NCBI RefSeq assembly: GCF_050589605.1
Contig: NZ_JBNGOO010000001.1
DNA from: Granulosicoccus sp947495035
GTDB lineage: Bacteria > Pseudomonadota > Gammaproteobacteria > Granulosicoccales > Granulosicoccaceae
Strand: one strand, 5' to 3'
Length of the DNA: 64,000 nucleotides
The first letter of the stretch is position 1. Each line of letters opens with the position of its first letter. The translations under genes were made by a program, and so were the position numbers. Positions 1 to 7,069 of this stretch are shown here, in pieces. The notes under the pieces were generated by a model. The model was not told where the DNA came from and searched no databases. It saw only the letters and a program-made list of their open reading frames with translations.

Positions 1-223
1 TTTCCCGCCCGAACAGAACGACATGACTACTCTGACCCGTGTCGGAATCTGTTGGAAACAGTGCGTATTTCAGGGCTTCTACGCCAACTCTGACAGACAT
101 CGCCTGACGGTCGATATGCTATGCTGGATTCCTGTCCACGGGCCGCGTCTGTTCGAGTCTGGCCTGCTTCCATCTATCCGCGATGTCCTCCAGGTTCGAA
201 GACATCATGATCAGGCTGCACCT

Positions 224-934
224 ATGGTCAACAAGAAAACCGTGGCAGTGGCCACTCATCGCAAGCGGCAGAAGACGTCCGGGCAGACACTTGATCAGGA
301 TCCGCACGCCGTGCGTGCACCGGGGGAGCGGCAATTGGAAGTGGCCATAGGCCATGAAATCCGGGCTCTGCGCAAGCATGCGGGAATCACGGTGGCAGAC
401 CTGGCAGAAGAGAGTGGAATTTCCATCGGCATGCTCTCGAAAATCGAAAACGGCCTGACTTCGCCTTCGCTGACCACCCTGAATGCGGTATCTCAGGCTC
501 TGGGCATCCCCATGTCGCAACTGCTGCGACGTTTCGAGGAAGATCGTCAGGCCGTACAAGTCAAGAGTGGAGAGGGGGTCACGGCGGAACGACGTGGCAG
601 TCGCGCTGGGCATCAATACCAGTTGCTTGGTGTTCTGGGGCCCAACCAGAGCGGTGTGGTCATGGAGCCCTACATGATCACCTTGAATACCGAATCGGAT
701 GTCTTTCCCACGTTCCAGCATGAAGGACTGGAATACCTGTATTTTCTGGAAGGGCGGGTCGAATACCGCCACGGACAGAATACCTATCTCATGGAGCCGG
801 GTGATTCACTGTTCTTCGATGCCGATGCACCGCATGGGCCGCATGGTTTGCTGGAGTTGCCGGCTCGTTATCTGTCAATCATCACCTACCCGAAATCGAG
901 TACGCAGCACGCTGCAAGCGGACTGGATGAATGA
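224..934 (+). CDS. XRE-family transcriptional regulator with C-terminal cupin domain
   Basis: A 236-residue DNA-binding regulator. An N-terminal helix-turn-helix of the XRE type (about residues 40-100, with IRALRKHAGITVADLAEESG and LSKIENG) is followed by a cupin barrel (about 150-225, with GLEYLYFLEGRVEYRHG and MEPGDSLFFDADAPHG). In this architecture the cupin usually senses a small metabolite and the HTH represses catabolic genes. The frame is open upstream to base 23, but the ATG at 224 leaves a family-typical length; the upstream residues look non-coding. It faces gmaS tail to tail with about 55 bases between, so it may control the methylamine cluster. That link is inferred from position only. 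Regulators of this class often sit beside glutamine-synthetase-like genes such as puuA. Confidence 0.85.
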   Translation: MVNKKTVAVATHRKRQKTSGQTLDQDPHAVRAPGERQLEVAIGHEIRALRKHAGITVADLAEESGISIGMLSKIENGLTSPSLTTLNAVSQALGIPMSQLLRRFEEDRQAVQVKSGEGVTAERRGSRAGHQYQLLGVLGPNQSGVVMEPYMITLNTESDVFPTFQHEGLEYLYFLEGRVEYRHGQNTYLMEPGDSLFFDADAPHGPHGLLELPARYLSIITYPKSSTQHAASGLDE

Positions 935-990
935 CAGATTCGCGAGAGTCCTGATGGGCTCAGCTACTGTCGTGATACGCGATGAACGCG

Positions 991-2307
991 TCAGCAATCG
1001 AGGGTGTGCTCCCGCTCCCACGCCGACAGCGACTGCGAATAGCGGTTCCATTCGTCGGTCTTCAGATTGATGTACGCCTGGCTGAGCTCCTCACCCAGGG
1101 CATTTTTCAGTTCGGTATTCGCATCGAAACAGCGAATGGCATCCAGCAGGTTCAGCGGCAACTGCCTGACATCGCCAGCCAGATGCGAGTCCGTGTACAT
1201 ATTGATGTCCAGTCGTTCACCGGGTGATGTCCGGTTGTGAATGCCGTGCAACCCGGCTGCGAGGATACCCGCCATCAGCAGGTAGGGGTTGGCGCTGTTG
1301 TCGGGCAGGCGGTGTTCGATCCGGCCTTCGTCGGGGATACGAATCATGTGGGTGCGGTTGTTGCCGCCAAAGGTGATGGAGCTGGGTGACCAGCTTGCCC
1401 CGGAGGTGGTGACCGGGGCGTTGATGCGTTTGTAGGAGTTGACCGAGGCATTGCTCAAAGCGGCCATTGACTCACTGTGCTGCAACAGACCGCCGATGAA
1501 GTGGTAGCCGGTCTCGGACAGTCCCAGCTCTCCATTCGGGTCGCTGAACAGATTCAGCTGTCCATCTGCCGACCACATCGAGGCATGAACATGACAACCA
1601 TTACCGGTCAGGTGTGAAAATGGCTTGGGCATGAAGGTTGCGCGCAGCCCGTGTTTCTCGGCGATGGATTTGACCATGAACTTGAAAAAGGCGAGCTGGT
1701 CGGCTGTGGTCAGGGCATCGTTGAAGTCCCAGTTGATCTCGAACTGTCCGTTGGCATCCTCGTGATCATTCTGATAGGGATTCCATCCCAGTTGTGTCAT
1801 GGCCAGGCTGATTTCTCCGATCACGTCCAGTCGTCGCATGATGGCGGACTGGTCATAGCAGGGCTTGATCTGCGTGTCGCGTTCGTCGGATATACTGCTG
1901 CCGTCAGCCGAGATGATATGAAACTCCGGCTCCACGCCGGTCTTCAGAAGCATGTTCTGCTCCACGGACCGGGCTTGCAGTGTCTTCAGTACGTTGCGAG
2001 GCGCCTGCCCGACAGGTTTTCCATCCATCCAGCAGTCACCGGCCAGCCAGGCGACATCGGTTTTCCAGGGAAGCTGAATCAGCGAGTCGGTATCCGGAAT
2101 GACCAGCATGTCCGGGTGGGCGGGGGTGTAGTCCAGCCAACTGGCAAAGGGAGCGAATCCTGCGCCGTTTTTCTGGATTCGGCTGGCAGCACCGGCAGGA
2201 ACCAGCTTTGCACGCTGGGTGCCCGCCAGATCGGTGAAATTGAAGAGAAAGAAATTGATGCCGTGCTTTTCAGCGTAGTCTGTCAGATCGAGTGTCATGC
2301 CGTTCAT
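991..2307 (-). CDS. gmaS: Glutamine synthetase-family ligase, probably gamma-glutamylmethylamide synthetase
   Basis: A 438-residue member of the glutamine synthetase superfamily. It shows the catalytic landmarks EPEFH (about residue 126), NDHEDANGQFEINWD (about 179-193), MPKPF, GNGCHVHAS and an IEHRLPDNSANPYL region near the ATP/glutamate site. It ends a minus-strand run containing all genes for N-methylglutamate synthase and dehydrogenase, so the likely reaction is ATP-dependent ligation of methylamine to glutamate, giving gamma-glutamylmethylamide in the cytoplasm. Ordinary glutamine synthetase or gamma-glutamylpolyamine synthetase activity cannot be excluded from sequence, because these enzymes share the fold and motifs. 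The gene lies 86 bases after mgsC. The ATG at 2307 has an AGGT-like ribosome site; an ATG three codons in is an alternative. Confidence 0.85.
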   Translation of the reverse strand: MNGMTLDLTDYAEKHGINFFLFNFTDLAGTQRAKLVPAGAASRIQKNGAGFAPFASWLDYTPAHPDMLVIPDTDSLIQLPWKTDVAWLAGDCWMDGKPVGQAPRNVLKTLQARSVEQNMLLKTGVEPEFHIISADGSSISDERDTQIKPCYDQSAIMRRLDVIGEISLAMTQLGWNPYQNDHEDANGQFEINWDFNDALTTADQLAFFKFMVKSIAEKHGLRATFMPKPFSHLTGNGCHVHASMWSADGQLNLFSDPNGELGLSETGYHFIGGLLQHSESMAALSNASVNSYKRINAPVTTSGASWSPSSITFGGNNRTHMIRIPDEGRIEHRLPDNSANPYLLMAGILAAGLHGIHNRTSPGERLDINMYTDSHLAGDVRQLPLNLLDAIRCFDANTELKNALGEELSQAYINLKTDEWNRYSQSLSAWEREHTLDC

Positions 2308-2393
2308 TTACCTGTTGCTTGTTGGACTGTGTATCTGAATCGGTCTTGCGATGTGGCGCTCGACTGACCGGCCTGGCCCCGGCATTGCCCGGC

Positions 2394-3722
2394 TTAGAGC
2401 GGCGTCTGTCCGGGCACCCAGGAGGTACCCGCCAGCGGCACTCGGGCCATGGCTGCGGCCTCCACCGACAGAGCGCACAGATCTTCCGGTTCCAGGTTGT
2501 GCAAGTGGTTCTTGCCACAGGCACGCGCGATGGTTTGCGCTTCCAGTGTCATGACTTGCAGGTAGTTGGCAAGGCGACGTCCGGCGCTGACCGGATCGAG
2601 GCGTGCTGCCAGTTCCGGTTCCTGCGTCGTGATGCCCGCCGGGTCGTGCCCGAGGTGCCAGGAGTCGTAGGCGCCTGCTGTCGTGCCAAGCCTGTTGTAT
2701 TCGCTTTCGTGAATCGGGTCGTTGTCACCCATGGCAATCAGTGCGGCGGTGCCAATGGAGACTGCATCGGCTCCAAGCGCCATGGCCTTGGCCACATCGG
2801 CGCCGTTGCGGATGCCCCCGGAGACGATCAACTGCACCTTGCGGTGCATGTCCAGATCCTGCAGTGCCTGCACGGCTGGACGGATGCAGGCCAGAGTCGG
2901 TTGTCCAACGTGTTCGATGAAGACATTCTGGGTTGCCGCAGTCCCCCCTTGCATGCCATCGACCACGATGACATCGGCCCCGGCCTTCACCGCCAAGGCG
3001 GTGTCGTAGTAGGGTCGCGAGCCGCCAACCTTGACATAGATCGGTTTCTCCCAATTGGTGATCTCGCGCAATTCGAGTATCTTGATTTCCAGATCATCCG
3101 GGCCCGTCCAGTCCGGGTGGCGGCAGGCTGATCGCTGGTCAATGCCCTTGGGCAGACTGCGCATGCTGGCGACGCGATCATTGATCTTCTGCCCCATCAG
3201 CATGCCGCCACCGCCGGGTTTGGCACCCTGACCGACCACCACCTCGATCGCATCGGCCTTGCGCAGATCATCCGGGTTCATGCCGTAGCGGGAAGGCAGG
3301 TACTGATAGACCAGCAGTTTCGAATGGCCACGCTCTTCGGCCGTCATGCCACCATCACCCGTGGTGGTGGAAGTACCAGCGGCATTGGCACCACGTCCCA
3401 GAGCTTCCTTGGCCTGGCCCGACAGTGAGCCGAAGCTCATGCCGGCAATGGTAATGGGGATCTTCAGTTCCAGTGGCTTGCTGGCATGGCGGCTGCCGAG
3501 TACGACGTTGGTGCCGCAGCGCTCTCGGTAACCCTCCAGCGGGTAGCGCGAGATGGACGCCCCCAGAAACAGCAGATCGTCGAAATGCGGTAGCGCACGT
3601 TTGGCGCCGCCGCCGCGAATGTCGTAGATGCCGGTACTGGCCGCGCGGCGAATTTCCGACAGGGTATAGGCGTCGAATGTGGCTGAGTGACGTGGTGTTA
3701 CGCGTGGAATGTTCTCGTCCAT
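2394..3722 (-). CDS. mgsC: N-methylglutamate synthase subunit C, FMN-binding glutamate synthase domain
   Basis: A 442-residue protein matching the FMN-binding central domain of glutamate synthase (GlxD/GltB type). Visible features are PITIAGMSFGSLS, the Gly-rich GQGAKPGGGGML loop, KPIYVKVGGSR, ADVIVVDGMQGGTAA, VSGGIRNGADVAKAMALGADAVSIG and DPAGITTQEPEL. In the last segment the cysteines that hold the 3Fe-4S cluster in canonical GltB are not seen. With MgsA and MgsB it would transfer the methylamine of gamma-glutamylmethylamide onto 2-oxoglutarate or glutamate, giving N-methylglutamate. I chose the ATG at 3722, which has an AGGC ribosome-like site; a GTG six codons upstream (3740) is possible. 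The gene is 115 bases downstream of mgsB, a wider gap than elsewhere in the cluster. Confidence 0.88.
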   Translation of the reverse strand: MDENIPRVTPRHSATFDAYTLSEIRRAASTGIYDIRGGGAKRALPHFDDLLFLGASISRYPLEGYRERCGTNVVLGSRHASKPLELKIPITIAGMSFGSLSGQAKEALGRGANAAGTSTTTGDGGMTAEERGHSKLLVYQYLPSRYGMNPDDLRKADAIEVVVGQGAKPGGGGMLMGQKINDRVASMRSLPKGIDQRSACRHPDWTGPDDLEIKILELREITNWEKPIYVKVGGSRPYYDTALAVKAGADVIVVDGMQGGTAATQNVFIEHVGQPTLACIRPAVQALQDLDMHRKVQLIVSGGIRNGADVAKAMALGADAVSIGTAALIAMGDNDPIHESEYNRLGTTAGAYDSWHLGHDPAGITTQEPELAARLDPVSAGRRLANYLQVMTLEAQTIARACGKNHLHNLEPEDLCALSVEAAAMARVPLAGTSWVPGQTPL

Positions 3723-3837
3723 TGATGTCTGCCTGTTCACCCGGTGGATTGCCGGGGTGTGATCGATAGGAGTCGGAGCCTGTCAAATCGCCTTTGAAAT
3801 ACGTGTTGCGTTTGACGATTCGGGCTTGCCGGAGGTG

Positions 3838-4521
3838 TCAGTAGTCGCCGGCGTGATCGACATCGAAGTTGTACAGTTTTCTGGCCGAACCGTAGCGACG
3901 GAACCGCTTGATATCCTGCTCCATGCCGGCGCGAGCGAGCAGCTCTGACAGGGTTTTCTCGTGCTCAGCCGTCATTTCCTTTTCGATGCAATCCGCACCG
4001 AGGCTCTCGACATCGCCTGCGACATAGAGAATGGCTTCATAGATCGAGTCTCCCAGTGCTTCACCGGCATCACCACAGATCACCAAATGGCCGACCTGCG
4101 CCATGAAGCCGGACATGTGACCTACCGAGCCACCGACAACGATATCGATGCCCTTCATGGAGATGCCACAGCGGGATGAAGCATCTCCCTCGATGACCAG
4201 CAATCCGCCATGACCGGTGGCACCGGCTGACTGGCTGGCGTTGCCGGTGACGCGAACCATGCCACTCATCATGTTTTCTGCAACTCCGACACCAGCATGA
4301 CCCTTGATGGTCACATCGGCCTTCTGATTCATGCCTGCACAATAGAATCCGGCATTGCCGTCGACAGTGACGGACAACTCTGCATTCAGGCCGCAGGCGA
4401 TGGCGTGCTGGCCCATCGGGTTGCTTACTGTCCAGTCTCTGCCATCGTCCTCAGGGATCGCGTTCTGCAGGGTGCTGTTGATCTTTCGCAGGCCTTCCGC
4501 CTTGAGATCGAGTTGCTTCAT
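3838..4521 (-). CDS. mgsB: N-methylglutamate synthase subunit B, GXGXG beta-helix domain
   Basis: A 227-residue protein corresponding to the C-terminal GXGXG beta-helix domain of glutamate synthase, encoded separately as in GlxC/MgsB. Regular glycine-rich turns recur every 18-20 residues (for example FYCAGMNQKADVTIKGHAGVGVAENMM broken at AG, GHGGLLVIEGDASSRCGISMKG, IVVGGSVGHMSGFMAQVGHLVICGDAGEALGDS), as expected for a right-handed beta helix. Its start codon overlaps the mgsA stop (TGATG), so the two are translationally coupled. It should act as the structural partner between the amidotransferase and FMN subunits. Function follows from family and neighbours; no catalytic residue is expected. 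Confidence 0.87.
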   Translation of the reverse strand: MKQLDLKAEGLRKINSTLQNAIPEDDGRDWTVSNPMGQHAIACGLNAELSVTVDGNAGFYCAGMNQKADVTIKGHAGVGVAENMMSGMVRVTGNASQSAGATGHGGLLVIEGDASSRCGISMKGIDIVVGGSVGHMSGFMAQVGHLVICGDAGEALGDSIYEAILYVAGDVESLGADCIEKEMTAEHEKTLSELLARAGMEQDIKRFRRYGSARKLYNFDVDHAGDY

Positions 4522-5474
4522 CAGGCGGCTCCTGCTGTCATGGGATCTGCAGGCTTCATGCTCAAGCCTTCCAGTGTCTCGGCACCCCAGGCATAGACGG
4601 TGGCCGGGCGGGGTTCCCAGATTCGGGCGTTTTCTGCGCCCGGCAGAGTGGCGATGGCCCGGTATTCCGTTGCCATGGCAACCCAGTCATCGGTCTCTGC
4701 CAGAACGGCATGCTTGCAGGCAATGGGGTCTCTGAGAACGGCAAAGCCATTACCGGTGCCGATGCAGAAGGTGTAGAAGCCGTCCAGATCGTCCAGTGCC
4801 TGTTCGAGGGCATCCTTCAACGAAATGCCTTGTTGCAGTTTCCAGGTGAGATAGGCTGCAGCGACTTCAGAGTCGTTCTCGGTACTGAAGCCGACTCCCT
4901 TGCGCTTGAGTTCCTCTCGCAGACGATTGTGATTGGACAGTGAGCCGTTGTGTACCAGGCACAGATCTGCGCCCGTGGCGAAGGGATGAGAGCCTGCGGT
5001 GGTGACAGCGCTCTCCGTCGCCATTCGGGTATGGCCGATCATGTGACGCCCCTGTGCGCCTTCCAGTTCAAAGCGGGCGTACACCTCTTCGGGCAGTCCG
5101 GTCTCCTTGAATATCTCGACGCTGTTACCGCGTCCTACCACGCGTACATCACTGGCATTCTGCATCAGCCATGTCTGAACTGCCTGTTCATCGCCGTCGG
5201 TGACAAGAATGGCATGGGTATCCTTGCGAGTGATGTGTGTGTTGCAGGAAAGCTCGGTGGCCAACGCATCTGCCAACCGAGGCCAATCGTGATCACTGCG
5301 TTCGTGCGCCAGAGAGAACTTGATCTCGCCCTCTGCTACCGGGTTGCGGTAGATGGCCACACCGGCGGAGTCCGGACCCCGACTGGTCATTTCGATGAGC
5401 ATGGGTTTGAACAAGGCGCCCAGTCGAGGGTAGAGCGCTTCATTCTTCAGATACAAACCGACTATTCCGCACAT
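4521..5474 (-). CDS. mgsA: N-methylglutamate synthase subunit A, class II glutamine amidotransferase-like
   Basis: A 317-residue Ntn-type class II amidotransferase domain. The start is fixed by the motif MCGIVGLY, where the cysteine after the initiator Met becomes the N-terminal nucleophile; the frame is open further upstream to 5570, but an extension would bury that residue. Other family signatures are GHTRMATESAVTTAGSHPF, LCLVHNGSLSNHNRLR and ENDSEVAAAYLTW. In the methylamine route this subunit would release methylamine, rather than ammonia, from gamma-glutamylmethylamide and pass it to MgsC. It is the first gene of a mgsABC-gmaS minus-strand block and is preceded by a roughly 270-base divergent region containing a 9-bp dyad. 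Overlap with mgsB implies coupling. Confidence 0.9.
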   Translation of the reverse strand: MCGIVGLYLKNEALYPRLGALFKPMLIEMTSRGPDSAGVAIYRNPVAEGEIKFSLAHERSDHDWPRLADALATELSCNTHITRKDTHAILVTDGDEQAVQTWLMQNASDVRVVGRGNSVEIFKETGLPEEVYARFELEGAQGRHMIGHTRMATESAVTTAGSHPFATGADLCLVHNGSLSNHNRLREELKRKGVGFSTENDSEVAAAYLTWKLQQGISLKDALEQALDDLDGFYTFCIGTGNGFAVLRDPIACKHAVLAETDDWVAMATEYRAIATLPGAENARIWEPRPATVYAWGAETLEGLSMKPADPMTAGAA

Positions 5475-5581
5475 GGTTCCCTGAAGCCTGAGTCTGACAG
5501 TTGCGTTGACAGTAGCACTGGCAGATGAAAGTTTCAACAGGGGAAAACTATATTCCTGATAATAAAACACCTGTCGTTGAT

Positions 5582-5608
5582 CATTTGCCGCCGTTCATTC
5601 GGCAAATG
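5582..5608. promoter_or_regulatory. Inverted repeat in the mgsA / HAD divergent region
   Basis: A perfect 9-bp inverted repeat (CATTTGCCG at 5582-5590, CGGCAAATG at 5600-5608, 9-base spacer), followed by further TCGGCA half-sites to about 5625. It lies 108 bases before the mgsA ATG and 139 before the HAD ATG. It could be an operator for one of the flanking regulators, or a leader hairpin. Seen directly; function inferred. Confidence 0.45.
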
Positions 5609-5746
5609 CTCGGCAAGTATTCGGCATGGAACCCCGTGGCGACGCGTTGCCGTGCAATTGCCACAACCATGGGCAGGCAAGACTCGACAGCCTCGTCATG
5701 CTGATAGCATGTGCGGAGGAATTTCAGTCATGACAGGAACAAGCCG

Positions 5747-6439
5747 ATGCCGGACAAGACGCCCGTTTCCACCCTGGTCTTCGACGTCAATGAGACCTTG
5801 ATCGATATCTCGACACTCGAACCCTTCTTTCAGCGCCTGTTCGGCGATGCAGCCGTATTGCGTGAGTGGTTTCCCGAGCTGATCCTCTATTCTCAGTCCA
5901 TCACCCTGTCTGGCATCTACACACCCTTTGGCGCGCTGGCGGCCGGTGTCCTGCGTATGGTCGGGGACAACCACTTGGTGGCAGTCACCGATGATGACGT
6001 GGCAGAACTCAAGCGACTGTTCGGCCAGATGCCAGCCCATGCTGACGTTGCGCCGGGACTGGCACGGCTCAAGGAGGCCGGATTCACTCTGGTAACACTG
6101 ACCAATTCAGCGCCCGGACCCTCACCGACGCCGCTCGAGCGGGCAGGTATCAGTGATTGCTTCGACCATCATTTCACTGTGGAGGAGGTCGGCAAGTTCA
6201 AGCCTCATCCGGCCACTTACGAGATGGTAGCCGAGAAGTTGCAGGTGAGCAGCTCCGAGCTGTGCATGGTCGCCTGTCATCTGTGGGATACGATCGGTGC
6301 CCAGGCGGCCGGCTGTCAGGCTGCTTTCATACAGCGCCCGCACAATGCCGTACTGCATGTGGAGCAGGTGCCGGAACCGGACCACGTGGCAGTCGATCTG
6401 ATGGCCCTTGCCGACCGGTTCTGCGCTGTCAGGAGCTGA
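5747..6439 (+). CDS. Haloacid dehalogenase-like (type II) hydrolase
   Basis: A 230-residue HAD-superfamily hydrolase. Motif I is FDVNETL near the N-terminus with the nucleophilic Asp, motif II is LTNS (about residue 110), motif III is KFKPHPATY (about 146) and motif IV is CHLWDTIGAQAAG (about 170), the pattern of type II 2-haloacid dehalogenases. Classical 2-haloacid dehalogenases have FDxYGT at motif I; NET here is a common variant and does not by itself prove dehalogenase activity, so phosphatase activity is possible. The ATG at 5747 follows an AGGAACA ribosome site; a start 12 codons earlier (5711) is weaker. It is transcribed opposite to the methylamine genes on both sides and interrupts what is otherwise one gene block. 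Confidence 0.85.
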   Translation: MPDKTPVSTLVFDVNETLIDISTLEPFFQRLFGDAAVLREWFPELILYSQSITLSGIYTPFGALAAGVLRMVGDNHLVAVTDDDVAELKRLFGQMPAHADVAPGLARLKEAGFTLVTLTNSAPGPSPTPLERAGISDCFDHHFTVEEVGKFKPHPATYEMVAEKLQVSSSELCMVACHLWDTIGAQAAGCQAAFIQRPHNAVLHVEQVPEPDHVAVDLMALADRFCAVRS

Positions 6440-6463
6440 GGCGGGACTGTCGTCAAACAGGCG

Positions 6464-7069
6464 TCAGACGACGTTCTGCACGGAAACCCTGACCGAGTGA
6501 AGGAAGCTCTGAGCCGATGAGACCGGGGAATACAGTCTGAAGCGCTCCGGCTCGGGACGTTCGAGGACAACGGACAGATGTTCCATGATGGTCCTGACAA
6601 CCCGAGTTTCGTCGAACGCGGATCTGTCGACATCGATTGCACAGATTCGTTCCAGAGCGGCTTGCGCCCGGGGACCTGCGATGTCCAGTATGGCCCAGCT
6701 GTCCGACTGATCCGTCAGATAGGCGGTATCTCTCAACACGGTTTTCAGGTTTCTGGCCGGTTCCGGTGTTCTGCGGCTGGTCACGAGAAACCACAGTCCG
6801 GGCTGCAAGCCGAGCAGGGCATACTCCTCGCCGTTACGGCTCAGAGCACCGACCGCCGGCAACGCAAGGCCGAATGAGGTCTGCAGCTGCTTCTCGAGAT
6901 TGTCATGTGCTTCTCCGGCTTTCTCGGGTGGCAGGATACGCGGTAAAGCGACGGATATGATATCCAGATTCTCGACGGCGGAAAGCCGAGTATCGGCAAT
7001 CAGCGTATCCAGGCTGTCGAGTGGGTAGCTTGCCTTGAGAGTCGAGTTAGCCACGCAGACGTTCTCCAT
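6464..7069 (-). CDS. mgdD: N-methylglutamate dehydrogenase subunit D (sarcosine oxidase gamma-like)
   Basis: A 201-residue protein of the sarcosine oxidase gamma (SoxG) type. Support comes from its position directly after the alpha-like subunit, its size, and segments such as WAILDIAGPRAQAALERICAIDVD, close in style to the folate-binding/aminomethyltransferase-like fold of the family. The ATG at 7069 overlaps the end of mgdC by 23 bases; a GTG at 7053 overlapping the mgdC stop is also possible. The frame extends to 7168, but that part lies inside mgdC and looks non-coding. It should form part of the heterotetramer that oxidises N-methylglutamate. It ends tail to tail, 24 bases from the HAD gene. 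Confidence 0.8.
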   Translation of the reverse strand: MENVCVANSTLKASYPLDSLDTLIADTRLSAVENLDIISVALPRILPPEKAGEAHDNLEKQLQTSFGLALPAVGALSRNGEEYALLGLQPGLWFLVTSRRTPEPARNLKTVLRDTAYLTDQSDSWAILDIAGPRAQAALERICAIDVDRSAFDETRVVRTIMEHLSVVLERPEPERFRLYSPVSSAQSFLHSVRVSVQNVV

